Positions 1-7,758 of a stretch of 53,307 nucleotides of DNA are shown here, piece after piece. The DNA is taken from assembly GCA_015056925.1 (NCBI GenBank), contig SVFJ01000014.1, forward strand, positions 1 to 53,307, read 5' to 3'. The translations under genes and the position numbers were made by a program. Below the pieces are notes generated by a model. That model saw nothing but the letters and a program-made list of their open reading frames with translations, had not been told where the DNA came from and searched no databases. Numbering within the stretch: the stretch's first letter is position 1; the number at the start of each line of letters is the position of its first letter. The DNA comes from Lachnospiraceae bacterium. GTDB lineage: Bacteria; Bacillota; Clostridia; Lachnospirales; Lachnospiraceae.

Positions 1-56
1 GTGTAAGTGCAGTAATGTACTCAGCTGAATGATACTAATAGGTCGAGGGCTTATCC
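1..56 (+). rRNA. rrl: 23S ribosomal RNA, 3' end (partial)
   Basis: The window opens inside a 23S rRNA gene. The segment around 29-50, containing gatactaataggtcgaggg, is the highly conserved 3' terminal part of bacterial 23S rRNA. The mature end is placed at about 56 by analogy with other 23S genes. Only the last few dozen bases are present. No 5S rRNA gene follows; three tRNA genes come next. Confidence 0.9.
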
Positions 57-156
57 TGGAAGGTAATTCTGAGAGAAGTGCTTGGAAGAAATGAACGGAA
101 GAGAGATTTGTGTGTTCGGTTTTGAAGATATAAACCTTTAATAATTAAATAAGTAA

Positions 157-228
157 GGCTCCATGGTCAAGCGGTTAAGACATCGCCCTTTCACGGCGGT
201 AACACGGGTTCGATTCCCGTTGGAGTCA
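157..228 (+). tRNA. tRNA-Glu (UUC)
   Basis: A full cloverleaf can be folded. The seven-pair acceptor stem joins 157-163 with 221-227 and the discriminator is A228. The anticodon loop at 188-194 carries TTC at 190-192. The T arm reads cgggttcgattcccg. No CCA is encoded. It lies about 100 bases after the 23S end and is probably cotranscribed with the rRNA operon. Confidence 0.95.
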
Positions 229-233
229 TTTAT

Positions 234-307
234 GGCCTAGTGGCTCAGTTGGTTAGAGCGCCGCCCTGTCACGGCGGAGGTCGAGGGTTCGAGTCCCTTC
301 TGGGTCG
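234..307 (+). tRNA. tRNA-Asp (GUC)
   Basis: The acceptor stem pairs 234-240 with 300-306, with G307 as discriminator. The anticodon stem is ccgcc/ggcgg around a loop with anticodon GTC. The T arm (gagggttcgagtcccttc) is canonical. It sits 5 bases after tRNA-Glu in the same rRNA-tRNA transcript. No encoded CCA. Confidence 0.95.
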
Positions 308-357
308 TCAGTACAGTTTGTTGTACTACGAATTATATAAAATGTGTGTAAACACTT

Positions 358-430
358 GGGATCTTAGCTCAGCTGGGAGAGCATCTGCCTTACAAGCAGA
401 GGGTCACAGGTTCGAGCCCTGTAGGTCCCA
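358..430 (+). tRNA. tRNA-Val (UAC)
   Basis: The acceptor stem pairs 358-364 with 423-429, with A430 as discriminator. The anticodon loop cttacaa gives TAC. D arm (agctcagctgggagagc) and T arm (acaggttcgagccctgt) are canonical. It is the last gene of the rRNA-tRNA operon, since a strong terminator starts 5 bases later. No CCA is encoded. Confidence 0.95.
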
Positions 431-434
431 TTAG

Positions 435-463
435 AAAGCGATTGCGTATGCAATCGCTTTTTT
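435..463 (+). terminator. Rho-independent terminator of the rRNA-tRNA operon
   Basis: An 11-bp perfect stem (aaagcgattgc / gcaatcgcttt) with a 4-base loop runs into a T tract. It directly follows tRNA-Val. Confidence 0.9.
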
Positions 464-467
464 ATGG

Positions 468-557
468 AATAGGAAAGTGCTCGAAAAGTAGTGGAAGTTA
501 TACAAGAATCAGCGAAGCTGATTCTTGCAGAGTGTTGCCGCCGGGCAACACTTTTTT
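468..557 (+). repeat. Two-hairpin intergenic repeat, copy 1
   Basis: This 90-bp element recurs at 49412-49500 with one single-base gap and a handful of substitutions. It starts with aataggaaagtgctcg. It then has an 11-bp stem (caagaatcagc / gctgattcttg) with a 3-base loop, and a 9-bp stem (agtgttgcc / ggcaacact) followed by T6. The second hairpin therefore looks like a terminator. The 3-base loop differs between copies (gaa versus ttg) while the stem is unchanged. The element begins about 5 bases after the preceding terminator at both sites. Confidence 0.8.
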
Positions 558-731
558 GTGTTTGTAATTCAATTGCTATTAGAATTGATATAGATAAGTT
601 GAATGAAAGCTTAGATTGTTTGAGAGAATTGATGAATGGTTGAGGCAGAGATAAGTTAGTAGGAACATAAATACGAAATTGACGATATATATGTCGTTAT
701 TGATAAGGATGATAAATTTTTGCATAATATT

Positions 732-740
732 TGCTATAAT
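732..740 (+). promoter_or_regulatory. Extended -10 promoter upstream of the GH51 gene
   Basis: TGCTATAAT is a perfect -10 with the TGn extension. No good -35 lies 17 bases upstream. A transcript from here would have a leader of about 80 bases. Confidence 0.5.
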
Positions 741-769
741 ATGAATTGAAAATCATTCACTACGCGTAT

Positions 770-784
770 TATGATACCATCATA
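770..784. promoter_or_regulatory. Candidate operator palindrome before the GH51 gene
   Basis: tatgat-acc-atcata is a perfect 6-bp inverted repeat with a 3-base centre, located about 30 bases after the predicted transcription start. It may be a repressor site for a sugar-responsive regulator, but no regulator gene is nearby, so this is only a suggestion. No gene is seen in 558-827. Confidence 0.3.
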
Positions 785-827
785 GCATAATATCGAATTA
801 ATATGGCATGAATGGGAGGTAATAGAA

Positions 828-2780
828 GTGGAGTTATATGTTTCAAGCAAACGTGGTGTAGATATTCAAGAAGATTTAATTGGTATTTTCTTTGAAGATA
901 TTAATTATGGAGCAGATGGTGGACTATATGCAGAGATGATAGAGAATCGTTCTTTTGAGTTCATGGATTCAAGAGGAAAAAAGAATGATTATTATCAGAT
1001 ATATGATGGTTTATATGGCTGGAAGGGGTATCCGAACGCGATAAGTCCGGAGTTAACGATACAAGAAGATAATCCGCAGAATAATATTAATACGCATTAT
1101 TTGCATGTAGAGCTTCAACAAGGTGAAGGTATTGCCAATAAAGCTTATGATGGATTATACTTAGAGGAAGGAAAGAAATATCATGTAAGCTTTTGGGCAA
1201 GATGTGATAGAGCGACACGTTTACAAGTTGTTGCAATAGATTGCGCATCTGCCGGGGATGAGGCAAATCAGAGTAGTAATCAAATCCAAGTATTAGGCAG
1301 GATAGCAATTGATGGTGAAGAATGGAAGCAATATAAGCTAGAGGTTACACCATTAATAACAGTAGAAAAGGCATTATTTGGTATTTTGGCAGAGGATACA
1401 TGCTCATTTGATATAGATACAGTTTCCATGATGCCGGAAGATGCAGTTTGTGGTTTGTTTAGAAAAGATTTAGCAGAGAAGTTAGAAGAGTTAAGTCCTG
1501 CATTTATCCGTTTTCCGGGAGGATGTGTTATTGAAGGAAATACATTAGCGAATCGTTATCAATGGAAACATTCGATTGGACCGATTGAGCAACGTAAAGC
1601 AAACTGGAATCGTTGGGCAGTTCATAATAACAATGAGGAGAATAATTATACTTCGGAGTTTCGTTATTATAATCAGACACTTGGAATGGGATATTATGAA
1701 TACTTTGTACTTTGTGAGTATTTGAAGGCTAAACCATTACCTGTAGTCAATGTGGGATTGGCATGTCAGTATCAGTCAGATGAATTGGTTGGTAGAGACA
1801 ATCCGGAGTATCAGCAGTACATACAAGATGCTTTAGATTTAATTGAGTTCGCCAATGGAGATGTGTCTACCACATGGGGAAAGGTAAGAGCTGATATGGG
1901 ACATCCTGCTCCTTTTGGATTGGAATTTATCGGAATTGGTAATGAGCAGTGGCAGACTGAAAAGGTAGATTTCTTTGAGAGATATGAAGATTTTGAAAAA
2001 GCGATACATGAGAAATATCCTAATATGAAATTAATAGGTTCTGCTGGACCAACAGTTCATACACCAACCTATGAGGCTGCATGGAAGTTCTATCATGAAA
2101 GGAAGAATAAGGATAATTTTACCTATGCAGTAGATGAACATTACTATATGGAACCAGAGTGGTTCTTGGCAAATACTCATTTTTATGATAATTATCCTCG
2201 TGATGTAAAGGTTTTCTCAGGTGAGTATGCAGCACATGATAGAGAAGTGCAAAAGGCGGAGCTTAGAAATAATTGGAAATGTGCTTTGTCGGAGGCTGCA
2301 TTTCTAACTGGTGTTGAAAGAAATGCGGATGTGGTATATCTGGCGTCATATGCGCCACTGTTTGCTAGAATCGGATATGTACAGTGGTCACCGGATTTGA
2401 TATGGTTTGATGATAAGAGCTGTTATGGAACACCGAATTTTTATGTGCAGATGCTATATCGTAAATATACGGGGACATGCACAGTAGAAAGTAGGTTAGA
2501 AGACGGAGAAGAGAATAAAATCTATCATTGTGTATCAAAGAATGAACAGACGGGAAAGCTTTATATTAAACTTGTTAATGCATCTGATACAGAGCAGGAA
2601 ATAAAATTACATCTTGATGAGAAGTTTTCACGAATGAAAGTTATTACAATGCGTGCAGAGTTACTTGCAACAAATTCTATAGATAAGCCAATGAATGTAG
2701 CGCCGGTGAAGGAAGAATTGCAATTTTCAGAAACATTCACAGTTCAATCCCAAAGTTTTGTAATTATTGAACTTGAATAA
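828..2780 (+). CDS. GH51 family alpha-L-arabinofuranosidase, intracellular
   Basis: This 650-residue enzyme should release terminal arabinofuranose from arabinan or arabinoxylan oligosaccharides. The N-terminus (VDIQEDLIGIFFEDINYGAD) is typical of GH51. Residues about 90-200 resemble an inserted carbohydrate-binding beta-sandwich, as in the longer GH51 members. The expected acid/base is E373 in GIGNEQW and the nucleophile is E466 in FSGEYAAH. A C-terminal all-beta arabinofuranosidase domain follows from about residue 500. No signal peptide is visible, so it should act on imported oligosaccharides in the cytoplasm. The start is GTG, with gggaggt at 814-820 well placed in front. It is a monocistronic gene without an adjacent transporter or regulator. 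Family assignment is firm; the exact substrate is inferred. Confidence 0.92.
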   Translation: MELYVSSKRGVDIQEDLIGIFFEDINYGADGGLYAEMIENRSFEFMDSRGKKNDYYQIYDGLYGWKGYPNAISPELTIQEDNPQNNINTHYLHVELQQGEGIANKAYDGLYLEEGKKYHVSFWARCDRATRLQVVAIDCASAGDEANQSSNQIQVLGRIAIDGEEWKQYKLEVTPLITVEKALFGILAEDTCSFDIDTVSMMPEDAVCGLFRKDLAEKLEELSPAFIRFPGGCVIEGNTLANRYQWKHSIGPIEQRKANWNRWAVHNNNEENNYTSEFRYYNQTLGMGYYEYFVLCEYLKAKPLPVVNVGLACQYQSDELVGRDNPEYQQYIQDALDLIEFANGDVSTTWGKVRADMGHPAPFGLEFIGIGNEQWQTEKVDFFERYEDFEKAIHEKYPNMKLIGSAGPTVHTPTYEAAWKFYHERKNKDNFTYAVDEHYYMEPEWFLANTHFYDNYPRDVKVFSGEYAAHDREVQKAELRNNWKCALSEAAFLTGVERNADVVYLASYAPLFARIGYVQWSPDLIWFDDKSCYGTPNFYVQMLYRKYTGTCTVESRLEDGEENKIYHCVSKNEQTGKLYIKLVNASDTEQEIKLHLDEKFSRMKVITMRAELLATNSIDKPMNVAPVKEELQFSETFTVQSQSFVIIELE

Positions 2781-2844
2781 AATGCATAATATGATAGAGC
2801 AAGTAGATAAAAGATTGAATGTGTGTAAAGTGAATTGAGAGATG

Positions 2845-2884
2845 AAAAAGGTATTGGAGTTTAGAAACTTCAATACCTTTTTTG
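2845..2884. terminator. Bidirectional terminator between GH51 gene and dapL
   Basis: A long stem pairs aaaaggtattg-gagttt with aaactt-caatacctttt (one mismatch), flanked by A tracts on the left and T tracts on the right. It can end transcripts of the GH51 gene on the plus strand and of dapL on the minus strand. Confidence 0.85.
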
Positions 2885-2902
2885 GTGAGTATTTGAGGAC
2901 AT

Positions 2903-4108
2903 TTATATGGATGAGAATATTTTTTTGAAGCGTGTCATGGCTTCTAAAGTGTTTTCGTGGCTGTTAAAGGAAGTGAGGCGGAAGAAATTTTTCCCGTTTT
3001 TGCCAAAGCCAGCGCCTGGAGTACCGACAATCTGTGCGTTGTGAAGGAGGTAGTCAAAGAAATCCCATGATTCTTTGCCGTTTGGGCATTCAAACCAGAT
3101 GTAAGGAGAATTGACGCCACCAAAGCTGCGTATTCCAAGCTGAGAAAGAGTGCTAGATATAATACGGGCATTTTCTTGGTAATAAGCAAGATTTTCTTTG
3201 CATTGAGCCATTCCTTCGGGGCTAAATACTGCGGCAGCTCCTTTTTGGACAATATATGAAACTCCGTTGAATTTAGTGGTTTGTCGACGATTCCACATTG
3301 TGTGCAGTGACATGGATGTGCCATTAGATGCAGTAAATACTAAATCTTTTGGGACTATGGTATATCCGCATCTGGTTCCAGTAAAACCTGCTGTTTTGGA
3401 TAACGAGCAGAATTCAATAGCACATTTCCTAGCACCTGTTATTTCAAAAATACTCCTAGGAAGTGTAGGGTCAGTAATAAAGCTTTCGTAGGCTGCGTCA
3501 AATAAAATAACAGCCTGATTTTTTAAAGCGTAGTCAACCCATTTTTGTAGTTGCTCATGATTATAGACAGCTCCGGTAGGGTTGTTTGGAGAGCATATGT
3601 AGATAATATCTGCGTGAACTTTTGAATCAGGTAAGGGAAGAAAATTATTCTCTGCATTTGCATCAATATAAATGATTTTTCTATTATTCATAAGATTGGT
3701 ATCTACATATACAGGATAAACAGGGTCCGGAATTAAGACGATATTGTCTTTGTCAAATAGGTCTGTTATATTTCCGGTGTCACTCTTTGCACCATCCGAA
3801 ATAAAGACTTCATCGGCAGTAATGTTTACACCATGTTCTGAATAATAAGTGACAATTGAATTTCTTAAGAATTCATAGCCTTGTTCAGGACCGTATCCTT
3901 TGAAAGCTGTTGTACTGGCTAATGCGTCAACACCTGAATGTAGCTCATCTATAATATGAGTACCAAGGGGAAGTGTTACATCACCGATACCGAGACGTAT
4001 GATTTTTTGGTCAGGGTGCTCCTTGCTATAGGCAGTTACCTTTTGGTTAATCTTGGAGAATAAATAGCTGTCTTGCAGATTTAAATAGTTTTCATTTAGT
4101 TTTGGCAT
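2903..4108 (-). CDS. dapL: LL-diaminopimelate aminotransferase
   Basis: This 401-residue, fold-type I PLP aminotransferase converts tetrahydrodipicolinate directly to LL-diaminopimelate, feeding lysine and peptidoglycan synthesis and bypassing the acylated DAP intermediates. Family features include IIRLGIGDVTLPL near residues 36-48, the AFKGYGPEQGYEFLR segment near 68-82, SPNNPTGA at 173-180 and the PLP lysine K238 in SLSKTAGFTGTRCGY. Length agrees with the usual 400-410 residues. The gene stands alone, has its own sigma-A-type promoter at 4166-4194 and ends at the bidirectional terminator. Its leader is only about 50 bases, too short for a lysine riboswitch. A generic class I aminotransferase is the only alternative, and the motifs favour DapL clearly. 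Confidence 0.93.
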   Translation of the reverse strand: MPKLNENYLNLQDSYLFSKINQKVTAYSKEHPDQKIIRLGIGDVTLPLGTHIIDELHSGVDALASTTAFKGYGPEQGYEFLRNSIVTYYSEHGVNITADEVFISDGAKSDTGNITDLFDKDNIVLIPDPVYPVYVDTNLMNNRKIIYIDANAENNFLPLPDSKVHADIIYICSPNNPTGAVYNHEQLQKWVDYALKNQAVILFDAAYESFITDPTLPRSIFEITGARKCAIEFCSLSKTAGFTGTRCGYTIVPKDLVFTASNGTSMSLHTMWNRRQTTKFNGVSYIVQKGAAAVFSPEGMAQCKENLAYYQENARIISSTLSQLGIRSFGGVNSPYIWFECPNGKESWDFFDYLLHNAQIVGTPGAGFGKNGKNFFRLTSFNSHENTLEAMTRFKKIFSSI

Positions 4109-4165
4109 AATAAATCTTCCTTTCTAATATGTAGAATAGTGGTTCTTAAAAGGAATACTAAAAGA

Positions 4166-4194
4166 AAGATAACATTCTTGCATTCTTTTGTCAA
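4166..4194 (-). promoter_or_regulatory. Sigma-A-type promoter of dapL
   Basis: On the minus strand TTGACA (4194-4189) and TATCTT (4171-4166) are separated by exactly 17 bases. The predicted start lies about 50 bases before the dapL ATG. Confidence 0.7.
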
Positions 4195-4326
4195 TAAGGA
4201 TATACTAGATTGCGAGAAAAATGCTTGGAATAGGTTAAAGGGATGATAAGACAGACGTTTAGATTTAGGAAATATCTTTTCAGAACTGTATCCAAGCTTA
4301 AATAGATTAAGAAAAGAGGAAGAGTC

Positions 4327-4878
4327 ATGTATCAGCAGGAAATTACAGATGCAAAGCGTGTTGTGGAAGAGTTTGTAGAGGCAGCCAATATTAAGGCAGG
4401 AGATTTGATAGTAATCGGATGTTCTACCAGTGAGATTGCGGCACAAAAGATAGGTTCTTATTCCAGCGCAGAGTTAGGAGAAGCAGTATTTGTGGCTATG
4501 TATGAGAGCTTTTGCGAGAAGGGAATTCTGATAGCAACACAGTGCTGTGAACATTTGAACAGAGCTTTGATTATGGAAAGAGCTACGGCTGAAAAGTATG
4601 GATATGAGGAAGTAAATGTGGTACCACAGCCGAAAGCAGGCGGTTCTTTCTCAACAGCAGCATGGAAACATATGAAGAGTCCTGTGGCTGTTGAGCGAAT
4701 TCAGGCAAATGGTGGAATAGATATCGGTGATACCTTGATTGGTATGCATTTGAAGTCTGTGGCAGTGCCGGTTAGAATTGAGCATCCTGTTATTGGTAGT
4801 GCGCATATTGTGTGTGCGAGAACGCGTGCAAAGTATATCGGAGGCGAGCGTGCCTGCTACAATGAGGCACTGAATTAA
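4327..4878 (+). CDS. DUF436 / UPF0340 (TIGR01440) family protein, YwlG-like
   Basis: This 183-residue protein matches the conserved Firmicute family typified by Bacillus YwlG. Recognisable segments are DLIVIGCSTSEIAAQKIG near 26-43, CCEHLNRAL near 78-86 and VPQPKAGGSFSTAA near 103-116. No biochemical function is established for the family. It has no signal peptide or membrane segment and is likely cytoplasmic. It is divergent from dapL and separated by about 200 bases containing the dapL promoter; a clear promoter for this gene was not found. The ATG is preceded by aagaggaagag, a reasonable ribosome binding site. Confidence 0.85.
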   Translation: MYQQEITDAKRVVEEFVEAANIKAGDLIVIGCSTSEIAAQKIGSYSSAELGEAVFVAMYESFCEKGILIATQCCEHLNRALIMERATAEKYGYEEVNVVPQPKAGGSFSTAAWKHMKSPVAVERIQANGGIDIGDTLIGMHLKSVAVPVRIEHPVIGSAHIVCARTRAKYIGGERACYNEALN

Positions 4879-5008
4879 GATACAAGATTATGTAAAACAG
4901 AGTAAAAGAACATGTGCTTTTTAAAGTCAGAAAATAGCGTGAATACAAGCGCTTTGGGAGTTTTTCATAATATTCTTGTAAAAAAGTTATGAAACTTAAA
5001 AAACGGAT

Positions 5009-5037
5009 TTGATAAAAGGTGTTATATGTGTTATAAT
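5009..5037 (+). promoter_or_regulatory. Sigma-A-type promoter for the deacetylase-bactofilin-pyrH run
   Basis: TTGATA (5009-5014) and TATAAT (5032-5037) are separated by 17 bases. The predicted start near 5044 leaves a leader of 50-90 bases before the deacetylase gene. It is the strongest promoter seen before the long 5-17.8 kb run of same-strand genes. Confidence 0.75.
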
Positions 5038-5094
5038 TTGCCTTGTATATAGTAAGCGCAAGCGACATATGTAGAAAGAGTGGCTGATTAGGGG

Positions 5095-6144
5095 ATGACA
5101 AAAGAAACAGGGAGCAAGAGGCGTGTAGAGAAGATGAAGCGATTGATTGTTATAATCGCTATATTGGTCGTGCTAATGCCTACGGTGACTTGTTTACTTT
5201 TGGCGGTTCAGGTGTCTAAGCTGGCCGGAGTTCAGATACAGTTACAGGAGGATATTTCGACATATCAGACGAAACAGACGGAGCTAGAAGGCAGGATTGA
5301 TGAATTACAAGCTTTGGTTGATGCAGATAGCAGTTTGCCGACAGGTGATTTGCAAAGGGCGGATGAAGTTGTATTAGATGCCGAAGAGCTGAAGTCAGAG
5401 GGAATCACAGAAGCGGAGCAGACTATTGATTCTGCTGCGATTGAAGCAGTGGAGAATCAGTTGGTTTGGGATAGTGTTTCAGGTGATGTGGAGCCATGGG
5501 ATTCTTCGTCAGGTATCAGGCGGGTATATTTGACTTTCGATGATGGACCGAGTGCGTATACGGACGATATACTGGATATATTGGATGCATATGGTGTGAA
5601 GGCAACGTTTTTTGTTGTGGGAAAACAGGGCTACACTGAGCAGTATCAGAGGATTGTTGACGAGGGACATACTTTGGGGATGCATTCATATAGTCATAAG
5701 TATCAGGAAATTTATAGTTCGCTGGAGGCATATCGACAGGATATGGATAAGCTGCATGACTATTTATATGAGCTGACCGGTGTTGATTGTAAGATAGCGA
5801 GATTTCCTGGGGGTAGCAGCAATAAGAAGACCAGCAGGGTAAACATGCAGGAACTAATTCGTTACCTTGGTGAAGTGGGAATTCAATATTATGATTGGAA
5901 TGTGTCTAGCGGTGACGCAGCAGCGGTGCCTATAGATGCAGAACAGATTGCAGATAATGTATTGGAGCATGTTGACAGATTTAATACTGTCATTGTGTTA
6001 ATGCATGATGCTGCAGGAAAGAAGTCTACGGTTGAGGCTCTTCCTACAATAATAGAGAGTATACTTCAGTCAGAGAATACGGTTTTGCTACCGATTACAG
6101 AGGATACTATTCCTATACAGCATGTTAAGGCACAAGAAGAGTAA
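5095..6144 (+). CDS. Membrane-anchored polysaccharide (peptidoglycan GlcNAc) deacetylase
   Basis: A CE4/NodB-type deacetylase, 349 residues from the first ATG. An N-terminal membrane anchor (about 15-40) is followed by a short coiled coil (about 45-75), an acidic linker and the NodB domain from about 140. Motifs: TFDDGPS (147-153) with the catalytic and metal Asp, HSYSH (197-201) for metal binding, RFPGG, the DWN motif and a closing LMHD. It should act outside the membrane, probably on peptidoglycan N-acetylglucosamine, which would confer lysozyme resistance; the exact substrate is inferred. The ATG at 5134 (MKRLIVIIAIL) is an equally plausible start giving a standard signal anchor. The bactofilin gene follows 24 bases later, suggesting a linked role in wall architecture. 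Confidence 0.9.
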   Translation: MTKETGSKRRVEKMKRLIVIIAILVVLMPTVTCLLLAVQVSKLAGVQIQLQEDISTYQTKQTELEGRIDELQALVDADSSLPTGDLQRADEVVLDAEELKSEGITEAEQTIDSAAIEAVENQLVWDSVSGDVEPWDSSSGIRRVYLTFDDGPSAYTDDILDILDAYGVKATFFVVGKQGYTEQYQRIVDEGHTLGMHSYSHKYQEIYSSLEAYRQDMDKLHDYLYELTGVDCKIARFPGGSSNKKTSRVNMQELIRYLGEVGIQYYDWNVSSGDAAAVPIDAEQIADNVLEHVDRFNTVIVLMHDAAGKKSTVEALPTIIESILQSENTVLLPITEDTIPIQHVKAQEE

Positions 6145-6168
6145 TGTGGAAATTGGAGGAGAGTTACA

Positions 6169-7005
6169 ATGGGTTTTTTTCAGGATTTAAAGCAGGATTT
6201 GTCACAGGCAGTTAATGAGTTAATGCCGGAGGAAACAAGCGCAGATTTGGGGAATGAGATGGTAATGGAGGATGAGAAGGTAGAATCATTATCAGAGGAT
6301 TTATTCGGTACAGAAGGCAATGAGCTTAAGGATTTGGAGGCAATGCTTGAGCAGGAGGTTGCAGCGCTTGACGGTGGTATGACTGATGCAGATGAGACAC
6401 TTGCGCAAGAGGTAAATGAAGAGGTAGAAGAGCTTTTGAATGAAGTTGAGATGAACTTGTCAGAAGCTGAATACATAGAGACAGCATCAGCAGATGCAAC
6501 AGAGTTAAAGGAAGAGAGCGTATTTACAGATAATGTAGAGGTTTCTTCTGACACAGCAGTGATTACTGAGGGGATGACAATCCTTGGAGATATCAGCAGC
6601 AGTGGTAATATGGATGTTATCGGTAATATCAACGGTAATATCGAGATTTTAGGTAAGTTAAATGTGACAGGAAGCGTAAACGGTAATTCATCAGCAGCTG
6701 AGATTTATGCAGAGTCAGCACAGATTAACGGTGAAGTAAAGAGTAAAGGCAGTGTTAAGATTGGACAGAGCTCTGTTATCATAGGTAACATCTATGCAAC
6801 AAGTGCAGTGATTGCAGGTGCGGTTAAAGGTGATATCGATGTACATGGTCCTGTTATTTTAGATACATCAGCAATTGTAATGGGTAATATCAAGTCCAAG
6901 TCTGTACAGATTAACAACGGTGCAGTAATTGAAGGTATGTGCTCACAGTGCTATGCTGAGGTAAGCCCGACATCATTCTTCAGTGATGTTAAGAAGAAAA
7001 AATAG
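6169..7005 (+). CDS. Bactofilin-family polymer-forming cytoskeletal protein
   Basis: 278 residues. Residues about 135-262 form the short repeated beta-helix typical of bactofilins, visible as recurring G-[DN]-[IV] steps (ILGDISSSGNMDVIGNING, VIIGNIYATSAVIAGAVKGD). Bactofilins polymerise without nucleotide and position wall-modifying enzymes. The first 130 residues are a long, strongly acidic, low-complexity arm rich in Glu and Asp; the C-terminus ends in KKKK. There is no membrane segment. The ribosome binding site ttggaggagag precedes the ATG. Position directly after a peptidoglycan deacetylase and 34 bases before pyrH suggests a cell-shape role, inferred from other bactofilin-wall enzyme pairs. 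Confidence 0.88.
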   Translation: MGFFQDLKQDLSQAVNELMPEETSADLGNEMVMEDEKVESLSEDLFGTEGNELKDLEAMLEQEVAALDGGMTDADETLAQEVNEEVEELLNEVEMNLSEAEYIETASADATELKEESVFTDNVEVSSDTAVITEGMTILGDISSSGNMDVIGNINGNIEILGKLNVTGSVNGNSSAAEIYAESAQINGEVKSKGSVKIGQSSVIIGNIYATSAVIAGAVKGDIDVHGPVILDTSAIVMGNIKSKSVQINNGAVIEGMCSQCYAEVSPTSFFSDVKKKK

Positions 7006-7039
7006 TTACAAATAATCATAAGAGTAAGGATGTAGAGAC

Positions 7040-7735
7040 ATGCAAAGAATATTATTAAAATTAAGTGGTGAGGCACTTGCAGGCGATAAGAAGATGGGCT
7101 TTGACGAGGCAACTGTAACCAAGGTTGCAATGCAGGTTAAAGAGCTTGTTGATTCGAATATTCAGGTTGGTATTGTTATCGGAGGAGGTAACTTCTGGAG
7201 AGGACGTACCAGTGAGACGATTGACAGAACAAAGGCGGACCAGATTGGTATGCTTGCAACGGTTATGAACTGTATATATGTGTCTGAGATTTTCAGATAT
7301 GTGGGAATGCAGACGGAAGTTTTTACACCATTCCAGTGCGCGGCATTTACAGAGCTTTTCTCTAAGGACAAGGCAGTTGGTGCCTTGAAGGCAGGAAAGG
7401 TTGTATTCTTTGCCGGTGGTATCGGACATCCATATTTCTCTACGGATATGGGAACAGTATTACGTGCAATAGAGATTGAAGCAGATATGATTTTATCAGC
7501 AAGAGCAGTGGATGGTGTATATGATTCCGACCCTAAGCTTAATCCTAATGCAAAGAAGTATGATACCATTCCGATTAAGGAAGTAGTAGATAAGCAGCTT
7601 GGAGTAATGGACTTGGCTGCAGCAGTTCTTTGCATGGAGAATAAGATGCCAATGACTATTTTCGGATTGAATGAGGAGAATAGTATTGCAAATACAGCAA
7701 AAGGTAAATCAAACGGCACTGTGATTACAGTGTAG
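7040..7735 (+). CDS. pyrH: UMP kinase
   Basis: 231 residues, the usual length for bacterial UMP kinase of the amino acid kinase fold, which phosphorylates UMP to UDP in pyrimidine nucleotide synthesis. The N-terminal nucleotide-binding segment KLSGEALAG (7-15), GGGNFWRG near 48-55, the DQIGMLATVMN segment and GVYDSDPKLNP near 158-168 are all family signatures. Bacterial UMP kinases are hexameric and allosterically controlled by GTP and UTP. rpsB and tsf, which often precede pyrH-frr in Firmicutes, are absent here. Confidence 0.96.
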   Translation: MQRILLKLSGEALAGDKKMGFDEATVTKVAMQVKELVDSNIQVGIVIGGGNFWRGRTSETIDRTKADQIGMLATVMNCIYVSEIFRYVGMQTEVFTPFQCAAFTELFSKDKAVGALKAGKVVFFAGGIGHPYFSTDMGTVLRAIEIEADMILSARAVDGVYDSDPKLNPNAKKYDTIPIKEVVDKQLGVMDLAAAVLCMENKMPMTIFGLNEENSIANTAKGKSNGTVITV

Positions 7736-7758
7736 TGAATATAGGAAGGACGAAAAGC

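Noticed and set aside
240-434. Open frame of 64 codons across tRNA-Asp and tRNA-Val
   Set aside because: It is entirely made of tRNA sequence; the cloverleaf structures explain it.
720-740. TTGCAT (720-725) as -35 for TATAAT at 735
   Set aside because: Spacing is only 9 bases, so the -10 was read as an extended -10 promoter instead.
4109-4165. Lysine riboswitch before dapL
   Set aside because: The leader from the predicted start is only about 50 bases and has none of the conserved aptamer sequence.
4096-4446. Minus-strand frame overlapping the dapL start and the DUF436 gene
   Set aside because: It covers the dapL promoter and is antisense to a conserved gene; composition is that of a shadow frame.
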